From an uncultured Eggerthellaceae bacterium (GTDB lineage Bacteria > Actinomycetota > Coriobacteriia > Coriobacteriales > Eggerthellaceae), in contig CAUDUM010000001.1 in NCBI GenBank assembly GCA_958452575.1, positions 248,001-312,000 of the forward strand: a DNA stretch of 64,000 nucleotides. Reading direction: 5' to 3'. The notes beneath the pieces were generated by a model. The model ran no database searches. It was not told the DNA's origin and saw only the letters and a list, made by a program, of their open reading frames with translations. Below, one piece after another: positions 8,666-18,497 of this stretch (position 1 is the stretch's first letter; each line of letters begins with the position of its first letter). Made by a program: the position numbers and the translations under genes.

Positions 8666-8709
8666 GCAAGCCATCGTAGGTGAAGCAGGGATCGCCAACG
8701 ATGGCTTGC
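8666..8709. repeat. Inverted repeat, 12-bp perfect arms
   Basis: GCAAGCCATCGT at 8666-8677 is repeated in inverse at 8698-8709, with a 20-nt spacer. It lies between two convergent genes. Function is unknown; it could be a 3' end hairpin or a protein site. Confidence 0.5.
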
Positions 8710-8779
8710 GGATCTTGGTTACGTACATGAACGTCGATTGAGGAGCGGTGTCTCCGGGTAATTGCGGGCGGAATGAGGG

Positions 8780-9481
8780 TTAGGAATTAACTGCGTAAGT
8801 GTACGCCTGGGTCTCTCCTGACGAGGTCGGAAGGTTGAATGTAACCTGGAAGGCGCTTTGAAAGTCCTCTATCTCGACGGGGATATCCACCATGCATTTG
8901 TACGAATTGGATTCTCCAGCGCCCATGAGGATATTGGATGAGGAGTAATCTTTCCATCCCGCGCCGTTCTCGTTTTGTACGCCATATCGCACCCTGATGG
9001 CGTTGGGATCGTCACTAAGGTCGGCATCCTTGGTGTAAGTCTGACCTTCGTAGTTTACAGCTATGAATTTCTCTGCAGTTCCTCCGTCAAGTTCGAGCGA
9101 GGTTCTGTCGAGGTTGGATGCAGAAAACGTCATCGAGACAAGCGTGTGGCCCTTTGAGGCGACGAAGGGATTGTCCGAGTCTTCCTCTGCATTGTACTCT
9201 TTAGGCATGAAGTAGGCATCGTCCGCCATCCCGTCAGCGCCGTAGCCGATTGTGGCCGCTCCGGAGTTCTCGAGGGCGATCGCGAGCTCGGCTCTTTCAA
9301 GAGTGAATGAAACGACGTCTGTTTCCACCGTCTCGCCAACGGCCTGAGTCTCGACTGCGGGCTGCTCTTGAGTGTTGCTATTCTGCGATTCGGCGGTCTG
9401 ATCCTGCGCAGAGCATGCGAACAACCCGCACGAAAGAGCCACAGAAATGGTAAGTACAGCGATTCTTGTCGATGCTTTCAT
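8780..9481 (-). CDS. Putative lipoprotein of unknown function
   Basis: The gene encodes 233 residues on the minus strand. The ATG at 9481 follows a strong AAGGAGG site; an earlier in-frame ATG at 9520 adds an arginine/glutamate-rich leader and is less likely. The N-terminus is a lipoprotein signal: MKASTR, a hydrophobic stretch, then the lipobox LFAC, so the mature protein starts at that cysteine and is membrane-anchored outside the cell. A Ser/Gln/Glu-rich linker leads into a beta-rich domain with TLVSMTFSASNLD. That layout resembles the immunoglobulin-like DUF4352/DUF5067 lipoproteins (tentative). Codon use is noticeably less GC-rich than that of its neighbours. It is transcribed against both flanking genes. 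Confidence 0.8.
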   Translation of the reverse strand: MKASTRIAVLTISVALSCGLFACSAQDQTAESQNSNTQEQPAVETQAVGETVETDVVSFTLERAELAIALENSGAATIGYGADGMADDAYFMPKEYNAEEDSDNPFVASKGHTLVSMTFSASNLDRTSLELDGGTAEKFIAVNYEGQTYTKDADLSDDPNAIRVRYGVQNENGAGWKDYSSSNILMGAGESNSYKCMVDIPVEIEDFQSAFQVTFNLPTSSGETQAYTYAVNS

Positions 9482-9641
9482 GGTCTTCCTCCTTTCTTCT
9501 CCTTCCTTTGATCCTATCATCGGGTCGTTTGATTTTGTTGCGCAACATCATTGGATTATTTCGGTTAAACGATTTAACGACACGCATCGATACTGGTCTC
9601 GCCAGGTTTCTTTTCCATCTTTCCCTTGAGGGTGCTACTTC

Positions 9642-9725
9642 ATGGTGTCGGTCGGCGTTGCGCTCATCGTGGCGTTCCTGGGATTGTGCGATACGGGCAT
9701 CTCGACCGCGTTCTTTCCGAACTAG
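9642..9725 (+). CDS. Candidate 27-residue hydrophobic peptide or gene remnant
   Basis: An ATG at 9642, about 9 nt after GAGGGTG, opens 27 codons ending in TAG at 9723-9725. The peptide is one hydrophobic segment (SVGVALIVAFLGLCDTG and so on). Third codon positions are almost all G or C, like real genes here and unlike the surrounding A/T-richer DNA. It may be a genuine small membrane protein or the surviving 5' end of a lost transporter gene. Expression is not demonstrated. Confidence 0.3.
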   Translation: MVSVGVALIVAFLGLCDTGISTAFFPN

Positions 9726-9805
9726 GATGCGCATTGTGCGTCTCCCTTCAATCGGCTTTTCGTCTTCGTCCTCGCGCGTGCATCTGGCTTCTGTACGCGT
9801 ACTGC

Positions 9806-9811
9806 TACAAT
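9806..9811 (+). promoter_or_regulatory. Candidate -10 hexamer (TACAAT)
   Basis: TACAAT lies 38 bp before the start codon at 9850. It is the same hexamer seen before phoH and the PASTA gene. I find no convincing -35 at 16-18 bp. Confidence 0.4.
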
Positions 9812-9849
9812 AGGGAAGATGCAAGCTGCTATGAAAAAGGTGGGAAGCG

Positions 9850-10671
9850 ATGCTGCCCTATTTTAGAAACTACGCCTTTATCGCCTACATCATCGGCGTC
9901 GCCACGCCGGTCATCCTCGTGACCGCGCTGTCGTGGATCTTCGGGTTCTACATCGTCGCGACGCTCCCGGGCCTGATCGCGGCGATCCTGCTCATGATCG
10001 TGAGCTTGCTCACCGCGAAGAAGATCGTCACGGCGAAAGCCGACCGCAAGGCCGACGAGATGATCTCCCTGTACAACGAGAAGTGCGATCCGGCGGCGTT
10101 CGTCGAGTCCGCGCGTGTCGTCGCGTCGGAGATTCGTCCCCCCTATGACGGCACCGGGTCGTGGTTCCTGTCGTTCTACGCGCTCGCGCTCGACGATCTC
10201 GGGCAGCGCAACGACGCCGCCCGCATCGGGCAGGCCATGCTCTCCAGCGCCCAGATGGCTACCGACCCGCAGACCAAGGTGGCGATCCTCGTCAACATCG
10301 AGCCGCTCGTCCAGCGTCTGTTCGGCGTCGTCCAGGCGCTCGAGGTCGTCGACCAGGCGCAGGCGGTGCTCGCGGGCTCTACCGATCCTGACGACGTGAG
10401 CCGCATGAACTTCCTCAACTGGGAACGCGGCATCCTCGAAGCGATCCGCGACGGCGACGACGAGGCGCTCGTGCAGCGTTTCTCCGCCATCCGCGGCAAC
10501 GACGGGTATCCGATGCGCGTCCGCGTGTCCGACGCGCTGCTCGAGGCGAGTGTGCATAAATCGCGCGGCAATGTCGCCGACGAGCGCGAATGCCTGCTGT
10601 TCGTCGTGCGCAACGGCAACCAGCTTCCCGCCGTCAAGCTCGCCAACGAGCGTCTGGCCGAACTCGGCTAG
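9850..10671 (+). CDS. Membrane protein with TPR-like cytoplasmic domain, unknown function
   Basis: This 273-residue protein has two predicted membrane helices in the first ~58 residues (FIAYIIGVATPVILVTALSW and FYIVATLPGLIAAILLMIV). A basic junction (AKKIVTAKADRK) then leads to about 200 soluble residues. The soluble part is helical, with repeated alanine-rich helix pairs and tetratricopeptide-like spacing, for example LALDDLGQRNDAARIGQAML. Such proteins often act as scaffolds. The ATG follows GGTGGGAAG. It is monocistronic as far as I can see, and I do not recognise a named family. Confidence 0.75.
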   Translation: MLPYFRNYAFIAYIIGVATPVILVTALSWIFGFYIVATLPGLIAAILLMIVSLLTAKKIVTAKADRKADEMISLYNEKCDPAAFVESARVVASEIRPPYDGTGSWFLSFYALALDDLGQRNDAARIGQAMLSSAQMATDPQTKVAILVNIEPLVQRLFGVVQALEVVDQAQAVLAGSTDPDDVSRMNFLNWERGILEAIRDGDDEALVQRFSAIRGNDGYPMRVRVSDALLEASVHKSRGNVADERECLLFVVRNGNQLPAVKLANERLAELG

Positions 10672-10788
10672 AGCGCCGGCTGATGCAGCCGCGACCCGGC
10701 GAGGCTCCCTAGCCGCCGTGCCGCGCACCGTCTATCCCGAGCCCGCGACGTGCGGACTCGTGCAAGCCATGCAGGAAAGGGGATAGCC

Positions 10789-11592
10789 ATGGGAATCGTC
10801 GCTGCGTACGCCGTGCCGCATCCGCCGCTCATCGTGCCCTCCGTGGGTCGCGGCGAGGAGCGCGCCATCCAATCGACGGTCGATGCCTACGAGGAGGTGG
10901 CCCGGAGGATCGCCGCCCATCGGTCCGACACCCTCATCGTGTCGTCTCCGCATGCCCCGTTCTTCCGCGATTGCTTCTTCGTGGCGACGGGGGAGCGGTC
11001 GCACGGCGACATGCGCCGGTTCAACGTGCGGGACGGCGGGATCGAGGTTGCCAACGACGTGGAGTTCGCTGACGCGCTGCTCGCGGTCGCGCGCGACAGG
11101 GGGATCCCCGCCGTCAGCGATGCGGCGTATTCGGCGGAATTGGACCACGCCACGTACGTTCCCCTTCATTTCATCAACGGACAGGGCGTTTCCTGCGAAC
11201 TGGTGCGCGTAGGGCTCTCGCTGCTTCCCGCCGAGGACCATCGGGCGTTCGGCCAGATCATCGCCTACTGCGCCGAGGAGCTGCAACGCCGATGCGTCTT
11301 CATCGCCAGCGGAGATCTCTCGCATAAGCTCGATCCCGACGGCCCCTACGGGTTCGTTCCGGAAGGACCGGTGTTCGACCGGGCCATCGTCGACATCTTC
11401 TCCTCGGGAGATCTGGACGGGCTGTTCTCGCTCGATGAGGAGCTTTGCGAGGCGGCGGCCGAATGCGGTTTGAGATCGTTCCAGATCATGGCAGGCGCGC
11501 TCGAGGGAATGCGCTATTCAAGCGAGCTTTTGAGCTACGAGGGGCCGTTCGGCGTCGGCTACGGCGTGGCAGCGTTCGAGAAGGAGGCATGA
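10789..11592 (+). CDS. LigB-type extradiol dioxygenase-like protein (AmmeMemoRadiSam cluster)
   Basis: This 267-residue protein is of the class III extradiol dioxygenase/LigB fold. The N-terminal AYAVPHPPLIVPSVG carries a histidine typical of the metal site. SSPHAPFFRDCFF and ASGDLSHKLDPDGPYG carry further candidate ligands. It is the first gene of a three-gene unit and overlaps the next gene by ATGA (11589-11592). With AMMECR1 and a radical SAM enzyme it forms the AmmeMemoRadiSam system, in which the Memo-type protein is related to LigB. The biochemical role of the system is unknown; ring cleavage should not be assumed. Confidence 0.8.
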   Translation: MGIVAAYAVPHPPLIVPSVGRGEERAIQSTVDAYEEVARRIAAHRSDTLIVSSPHAPFFRDCFFVATGERSHGDMRRFNVRDGGIEVANDVEFADALLAVARDRGIPAVSDAAYSAELDHATYVPLHFINGQGVSCELVRVGLSLLPAEDHRAFGQIIAYCAEELQRRCVFIASGDLSHKLDPDGPYGFVPEGPVFDRAIVDIFSSGDLDGLFSLDEELCEAAAECGLRSFQIMAGALEGMRYSSELLSYEGPFGVGYGVAAFEKEA

Positions 11593-12176
11593 CGATGACG
11601 GTGAAGGAGGGCGCCGGCACGGTCTGGCGGCAGGGGGATGTAGATCCCATCGTCGCCTTGGCGCGCGCGTCGGTCGAGCGCTTCGTGACGACCGGGATGA
11701 TGCTTGAAGTTCCCAAGGACGCTCCCCTGGAGCTGCTGCGCCGTCGCGCGGGGGCTTTCGTCTCGCTCCACGAGCGCGGAGAGCTGAGGGGCTGCATCGG
11801 AACCATCGGCCCGACCCAGCCCGACCTGGCCCGCGAGATCATCCGCAACGGCGTGCTCGCGGCGAGCGAGGATCCGCGTTTCCCGCCCGTTGCGTCCGAC
11901 GAGCTCGACTATCTCGAATATTCGGTCGACGTCCTTGAGGAGCCGGAGCCTGCCGCCGGGCTCGACGATCTCGATGTGCGCGAATACGGCGTCATCGTCT
12001 CGAAAGGATGGCGCCGCGGGCTGCTCCTTCCCAACCTCGAAGGAGTGGACACGGTCGAGCAGCAGGTCGCGATCGCCAAACGGAAGGCGGGGATCGGCTG
12101 GGACGAACGCGATATCGAGCTCGAGCGTTTCCGCGTCGAGCGGCACGCCCGGGGAGGGGAGGCCCGCCGTGGATGA
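11589..12176 (+). CDS. amrA: AMMECR1 domain protein (AmmeMemoRadiSam system protein A)
   Basis: The protein has 195 residues and the AMMECR1 fold. The hallmark is GELRGCIGTIGPTQPDL (about residues 60-76), with GAFVSLHERG before it and ASEDPRFPPVASDEL after. LEYSVDVLEEPEP and GRRGLLLPNLEGV-like segments complete the domain. The ATG at 11589 overlaps the upstream TGA and has an AAGGAGG site inside that gene. The conserved cysteine in RGCIG suggests an enzymatic or RNA-modifying role, but none has been shown. The symbol follows the system naming and is provisional. Confidence 0.88.
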   Translation: MTMTVKEGAGTVWRQGDVDPIVALARASVERFVTTGMMLEVPKDAPLELLRRRAGAFVSLHERGELRGCIGTIGPTQPDLAREIIRNGVLAASEDPRFPPVASDELDYLEYSVDVLEEPEPAAGLDDLDVREYGVIVSKGWRRGLLLPNLEGVDTVEQQVAIAKRKAGIGWDERDIELERFRVERHARGGEARRG

Positions 12177-12291
12177 GCGCGCTGCCCGTGCGCAAGGGGT
12201 TCTCGGTCGCTCCTCTCGAACATCGTTAAGGTTCGAGGGCGGGGAGGTGCAGCGGCAACGCGTGGATGAAGAGCGCGGACGGCCATGCGGC

Positions 12292-13161
12292 ATGGCGCCG
12301 AAGACCGATGCCGGGGAGGCGGGGTGCGGACGTGCGGTCTGCCGCATCTGCCCCCATCGCTGCTTGCTTGCCGAGGGGACGGTGGGACGGTGTCGCGCGC
12401 GTGTCGCGCGCGACGGGGAGGTCGTTTCCCTCAATTACGGCCTTGCCACCTCCCTCGCGCTCGACCCGATCGAGAAGAAGCCGTTCGCGCGGTTCCGTCC
12501 GGGTTCGACGGTGCTGTCGGTGGGGAGCTTCGGTTGCAACCTTTCCTGCCCGTTCTGCCAGAACGCCTCGATCGCCCAAGCGGGCGAGCATGAGGTCCGC
12601 TGGCATCGCGTCGAGCCGGGCGAACTGGTGGAGCAGGCGCTTCGTTTGGCCGATCGGGGCTGCATCGGCATCGCCTACACCTACAACGAGCCGCTGGTTG
12701 GATTCGAGTTCGTGCGGGATTGCGCGCGTCTCACCCATGAGGCGGGCCTTCTCAACGTCGTGGTGAGCAACGGGATGATTTGCGACGAGCCGCTTGAGGA
12801 GCTCGTCCCTTTGATCGACGCGGCGAACATCGATCTCAAGGGCTTCTCCCAGGACTTCTACGATCTTGTCGCGGGCGAGTACCTGACGGTCCGCCGAACC
12901 ATCGAGAGGCTCGCCGCCGTGCCGAGCTGCCATCTCGAGGTCACGACGCTCGTGATCCCGGGGCTCAACGACGACGTCGGGCAAATCGCTGACGCCGCTC
13001 GGTGGCTCGCCTCGCTCGATCCCGGCATCACCTATCATCTCACGAGGTTCTTCCCCCAGCATCGCATGGCCGACCGTCCGCCGACGCCGATCGCGACGCT
13101 GAGGGAGGCGGCCGATGCCGCGCGCCGATATCTGCGCGACGTGCGGTTGGGGAATTGCTGA
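12292..13161 (+). CDS. amrS: AmmeMemoRadiSam system radical SAM enzyme
   Basis: This is a 289-residue radical SAM protein. The canonical cluster motif CNLSCPFCQN (CX3CX2C) follows SVGSFG, and an N-terminal CRICPHRCLLAEG..GRC motif is characteristic of AmrS. Substrate and product are unknown. The start is uncertain. The frame stays open to a GTG at 12169 with a strong ribosome site, but codons between 12177 and 12291 include TTA, CGA and ACA, which are rare here, and homology begins near the ATG at 12292. A GTG at 12262 behind GGGGAGG is a third option. tRNA-Sec follows 73 bp downstream. Confidence 0.85.
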   Translation: MAPKTDAGEAGCGRAVCRICPHRCLLAEGTVGRCRARVARDGEVVSLNYGLATSLALDPIEKKPFARFRPGSTVLSVGSFGCNLSCPFCQNASIAQAGEHEVRWHRVEPGELVEQALRLADRGCIGIAYTYNEPLVGFEFVRDCARLTHEAGLLNVVVSNGMICDEPLEELVPLIDAANIDLKGFSQDFYDLVAGEYLTVRRTIERLAAVPSCHLEVTTLVIPGLNDDVGQIADAARWLASLDPGITYHLTRFFPQHRMADRPPTPIATLREAADAARRYLRDVRLGNC

Positions 13162-13188
13162 AGTTGCGGTTGAAAGTTGTGTTTTGTA

Positions 13189-13217
13189 GTGACGAGCCGG
13201 TGACTTTAGGCTAGCAT
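13189..13217 (+). promoter_or_regulatory. Candidate promoter for tRNA-Sec
   Basis: GTGACG (13189-13194) and TAGCAT (13212-13217) are 17 bp apart. Each matches the sigma-70-type consensus at four of six positions. Predicted initiation would fall about 10 nt before the tRNA. Confidence 0.4.
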
Positions 13218-13234
13218 GGTTCGGGTTGAAAAAC

Positions 13235-13331
13235 GGAGATGGATGGGGCCTGGTGGCCCCTGCGGCCTTCAAAGCCGTTGTGAGGCGCGCAGAACGTCTC
13301 GGGTGCGTTCGATTCGCATGCATCTCCGCCA
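13235..13331 (+). tRNA. selC: tRNA-Sec (anticodon UCA)
   Basis: The 97-nt RNA has the tRNA-Sec architecture. The D arm is six base pairs (GGGGCC with GGCCCC, 4-nt loop). The anticodon loop is CTTCAAA, with UCA at 13269-13271. The long variable arm has a 7-bp stem (TGAGGCG with CGTCTCG), the T arm contains TTCGATT, and CCA is encoded (13329-13331). Seven acceptor pairs are clear (GGAGATG with CATCTCC); the eighth, usual in bacterial tRNA-Sec, is a G-G mismatch in my fold. It reads UGA and donates selenocysteine to the products of fdhA and selD. selB and selA lie just downstream on the other strand. Confidence 0.93.
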
Positions 13332-13341
13332 CGGAAACGAT

Positions 13342-13374
13342 ACGGCCGCATTCTCCGGGGTGCGGCCGTTTTTC
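13342..13374 (+). terminator. Rho-independent terminator of tRNA-Sec
   Basis: A 9-bp GC-rich stem (ACGGCCGCA, 13342-13350, with its complement at 13361-13369) is followed by TTTTC. It lies 10 bp past the CCA end. Confidence 0.88.
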
Positions 13375-13416
13375 TTGTGCGGGGCGGGCGGCTGCGCTGG
13401 ATCGGCGGTGCATCTT

Positions 13417-13517
13417 TTGAGGAGTTCTTCCCAGATCGGGCGGGTTTAACGGCGGAAAATGGGAAGAACTCCTCAACCTGGCTTGATGACGGGCTCGTAA
13501 CGGGAAGAACCCCTCAA
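13417..13517. repeat. Inverted and direct 16-17-bp repeats beside tRNA-Sec
   Basis: TTGAGGAGTTCTTCCCA (13417-13433) is perfectly inverted at 13460-13476, and a third near-copy, GGGAAGAACCCCTCAA, lies at 13502-13517. The arms could form a hairpin or be sites for a dimeric protein. They sit in the 191-bp gap between the tRNA-Sec terminator and selB. Confidence 0.65.
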
Positions 13518-13519
13518 AC

Positions 13520-13558
13520 TGTGGCGTTCTGGACAAATGCGTTGTCCAGAACGCCACA
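13520..13558. terminator. Perfect 17-bp hairpin at the 3' end of selB
   Basis: TGTGGCGTTCTGGACAA (13520-13536) pairs perfectly with 13542-13558 around a 5-nt loop, starting 7 bp after the selB stop codon. Neither strand has a U-tract, so it may protect the mRNA 3' end or act with another factor rather than be a simple intrinsic terminator. Confidence 0.6.
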
Positions 13559-13565
13559 ATCCCTG

Positions 13566-15505
<1,940 letters not shown>

Positions 15506-15509
<4 letters not shown>

Positions 15510-17002
15510 CGGGAGATCCCTTCGAAGTAGGCGACGAGACCGGCGGCGATCGCGTCGACCTCGTCGTCGTGGACGAGCGTGCGGACGTCGAACAGCAGCG
15601 CGTCCTTCTTGAGGCGGCCGATGATCGGCGTGCTGCGGTGCGAGACGAGGGAGCGGTCGCAATCGAGCGCGTTGCCCTTGCGGAACGAGACGCGCACGGC
15701 GAGTGTGGGGATGTCGCACATGGGCAGGGCGCCGCCGCCCGCGCGCGAGATCTCGTCGACGACGTCGATGTCGGCGGCGTCGACGGGCAGAGCGGCGACG
15801 ATCGCCTTCGCAAGCGCCTCCGCGCGGGGGCGCAGCTCTTCCGGTGTGGCGGAGAGCATACGCAAGGTGGGGATCTCGGCGAGCGCGCGCTCGGGATCGA
15901 GATAGATGCGCAGCGTCTCCTCGAGCGCGGCGAGCGTCATCTTGTCGAGGCGGACGGCGCGCGCGATGGGGTTCGCCTTGAGGCGGTCGATCAGCTCCTT
16001 CTTGCCGACAATGATGCCCGCCTGGGGTCCGCCGAGCAGCTTATCGCCCGAGAACGAGATGAGATCGCAGCCTTCGCGCAGCGACTCCTCGACGGTCGGC
16101 TCGGCGTACTCGCCGAAGCAGGTGAGGCGGATGAGCGCGCCGGATCCCTGATCCTCGTACACGAGCAGGTCGGCATCCTCGCGCTCGTCGCGGACACGGC
16201 GCGCTGCCGCCGGGCGCTCGGCACGCTCCGCGGCGCGCAGTCGGTTTTCCTCGTCGGCCATCGCGCGCAGCTCCTTGATGGAGACGGTCTCGGTGAAACC
16301 CGCCATGCGGTAGTTGGAGGGATGCACCTTGAGGAGCATCGCGGTGTCCTCGGTGATCGCCCGCGCGTAATCGCCCGGATGCGTCTTGTTGGTGGTGCCC
16401 ACCTCCACCATGCGTGCGCCCGAAAGCTCCATGATGTCGGGGATGCGGAACGATCCGCCGATCTCCACCAGCTGACCGCGTGACACCACGGCTTCGTGGC
16501 CCTTGGCGAACTCGGTGAGCACGAGCAGCACCGCGGCGGCGTTGTTGTTGACGGCCATGGCCGCCTCGGCGCCGGTCGCAAGACAGATCAGCCGCTCGCA
16601 GTGATCGTGTCGGCTGCCGCGCGCCATCGCGTCGGTGTCGTATTCCAGCGTCGAGTAGCTTCCCGCGACGCTCGCGGCCGCTTTGACGGCCTGGTCGGCA
16701 AGGACGCTGCGGCCCAGGTTCGTGTGGATCACGACGCCCGCGGCGTTGATGACGCGACGCAGGGAGGGACGCGCGGTCTGCAGCGCGCGGCGAGCCGCGT
16801 CGGCGGCGATGGCGTCTGCGTCGACGGCGGCCTCGCTTCCGCCGAGGATCAGCTGCCGCACCGCGTCGACGGCGCCGCGCGCCGCCTCCACGACGACGTT
16901 GCGCGGGAGGATCGCGGCGATCTGCTGTAACCGCGCGTCGCGGAGCAGCTCCTCCACTTGGGGCAGCGAGCGCAAAGCTTCATGTTGGGGCGATCCTGCC
17001 AT
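15506..17002 (-). CDS. selA: L-seryl-tRNA(Sec) selenium transferase SelA
   Basis: SelA is a PLP enzyme that converts Ser-tRNA(Sec) to Sec-tRNA(Sec) with selenophosphate. It has 498 residues. VINAAGVVIHTNLGRS (~90-105) and SFSGDKLLGGPQAG, with the PLP lysine K321, are diagnostic. The ATG at 17002 follows AGGAAAGG. It is the first gene of the minus-strand selA-selB pair and diverges from the desulfurase-like gene. It is somewhat longer than the common ~460 residues because of an Arg/Glu-rich insert around residues 245-275 (AAERAERPAAARRVRDERED). Confidence 0.95.
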
Positions 17003-17041
17003 GGTGCGAAAGCCTTTCCTGTTTGTCGGTCAACTCGTGCT

Positions 17042-17047
17042 AGTATA
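17042..17047 (-). promoter_or_regulatory. Candidate -10 hexamer for selA (TATACT)
   Basis: Read on the minus strand, TATACT lies 40 bp before the selA start in the divergent gap. The same hexamer precedes selD and pyrR. A -35 is not evident. Confidence 0.35.
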
Positions 17048-17206
17048 GGTCTGCGCTTCTCTCGTAGCGTGATGGCGAATTCTGCACGCGTCGCGTTCTG
17101 CAAGTACGTTGAAGAAGCCTAACATTCTTTCTGCTGGTTGGGAGGCGTCTTAACGCATTTTCGACCATTCCGCCATCACCCACCGTCCCATCGGGAAGAG
17201 GCTGCG

Positions 17207-18355
17207 ATGATCTATCTCGATAACGCGGCCACTACGATGTCCAAACCTGCCCAGGTCGTCGACGCCGTAGTGGATGCCATGCGCACGTTCGGCGGCGTCG
17301 GCCGCGGCGTGCATACCTCGGCGCTTCAAGCCGACACGGCGGTCTACCGCGCCCGTCTTGCGATCGCTGAGCTCCTCGGTGCGCCCGACGCATCGCGCGT
17401 GGCGTTCGCGTCCAACGTGACCGAGGCGCTTAACACCGCCATCGCGGGTTTGCTCGACGCGGGCGACCATGCGATCACCACCGCCGCGTCGCACAACTCG
17501 GTGCTGCGACCGCTCTACCGCCTGCGCGATGCGGGCGCCATCGATCTCGATATCGCACCGATCGCCGCTGACGGATCCCTCGACTACGATGCGCTTGAGG
17601 CGCTGTTCAAGCCCTCGACGCGGCTCGTCGTCGTCACGCACGCCTCCAACCTCACCGGGGACGTGTACGACGTCGAGCGCATCGCGCGCATGGCTCACGC
17701 GCACGGGGCGAGGATCGTGGTCGACGCCGCGCAGACGGCCGGCACCTGGCCGATCGACATAGGAGGCCAGGGGCTCGACGTCGTCGCGTTCACCGGGCAC
17801 AAGGGCCTGTTCGGCCCGCAGGGCACCGGCGGGCTGTGCGTCGCGGAGGGCGTCGACGTCCGTCCGTTGAAGGTGGGCGGATCCGGCGTCCACAGCTTCG
17901 ACGAGCGCCACCCCTCCTTCATGCCCGAGCGCTTGGAGGCCGGCACGCTCAACGCTCATGGGATAGCGGGCCTCGGCGCCGGCGTCTCCTTCATCCTCGA
18001 ACAGGGTATCGAGGAGGTCTGCCGCCACGACAGGCGCCTTGCCGAAAGGTTCCGCGAAGAAGCCGCGGCGATTCCGGGCGTCAGGATCCTCGGCGGCGGG
18101 GCTGACGGGCGCTGCGCGATCGTCGCGCTCAACGTGGGGGAGGTCGATTCCGGCGAGGTGGCGTTCCGGCTCAACAGCGAGTTCGGCGTCTGCACGCGCG
18201 CGGGAGCGCACTGCGCGCCTTTGATGCACGAGGCCCTCGACACCGTCGAGCAGGGGGCGGTGCGCTTCAGCTTCTCGTATCTCAACACCGACGAGGAAGT
18301 CGAGCTCGCCCTCGCGGCCCTGCGCGCGATCGCGCTCGATGCGGAACAGAACTAG
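17207..18355 (+). CDS. Cysteine desulfurase-like PLP enzyme of the selenium island
   Basis: This is a class V aminotransferase-fold enzyme of 382 residues, starting MIYLDNAATTMSKP, typical of NifS/SufS proteins. The PLP lysine is K199 in FTGHKGLFGPQG, and a candidate catalytic cysteine is C336 in RAGAHCAPLMHEA. Such enzymes release sulfur from cysteine or selenium from selenocysteine. The neighbours YedF, DUF3343 and SelD point to delivery of selenium to SelD (inference). The ATG at 17207 follows GGGAAGAGG and fits the family start; the frame also extends to 17138. An alternative role is a general desulfurase. Confidence 0.85.
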   Translation: MIYLDNAATTMSKPAQVVDAVVDAMRTFGGVGRGVHTSALQADTAVYRARLAIAELLGAPDASRVAFASNVTEALNTAIAGLLDAGDHAITTAASHNSVLRPLYRLRDAGAIDLDIAPIAADGSLDYDALEALFKPSTRLVVVTHASNLTGDVYDVERIARMAHAHGARIVVDAAQTAGTWPIDIGGQGLDVVAFTGHKGLFGPQGTGGLCVAEGVDVRPLKVGGSGVHSFDERHPSFMPERLEAGTLNAHGIAGLGAGVSFILEQGIEEVCRHDRRLAERFREEAAAIPGVRILGGGADGRCAIVALNVGEVDSGEVAFRLNSEFGVCTRAGAHCAPLMHEALDTVEQGAVRFSFSYLNTDEEVELALAALRAIALDAEQN

Positions 18356-18497
18356 GTGCTATTTCGACCTGGGCTGATGATGGCAGGATCAGAAGCCCGA
18401 TACTGACAGGAAAGGCGGCTTTCGCGCGAGGATGCTGTGCGAGCCGTTTGCAAGCCGCCGCGTCGGAGGGCGCGGCGGAGGAAAGGAGCGATACGCT

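Larger units (their letters stand above)
8430..8779. other. 350-bp intergenic region between convergent genes
   Basis: No coding frame with genome-like codon use is visible. The region holds two hairpins, described separately at 8491 and 8666, and an A/T-richer stretch around 8580-8640. Confidence 0.6.
9482..9849. other. 368-bp divergent intergenic region
   Basis: The region separates the minus-strand lipoprotein from the plus-strand membrane protein. It holds the palindrome TTGCGCAA near 9539, a candidate 27-residue open frame at 9642-9725, and a TACAAT -10-like hexamer at 9806-9811. Confidence 0.5.

Noticed and set aside
12169..12291. GTG at 12169 as the amrS start
   Set aside because: The ribosome site is good, but codons before 12292 are atypical (TTA, CGA, ACA) and family similarity begins later. 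Kept as an alternative only.
13417..13517. Possible CRISPR-like repeat set
   Set aside because: Only three units, one inverted, with unequal spacing and no cas genes.
12226..13557. 443-residue minus-strand frame covering amrS and tRNA-Sec
   Set aside because: It runs through the tRNA, its terminator and the inverted repeats, and amrS motifs are clear on the other strand.
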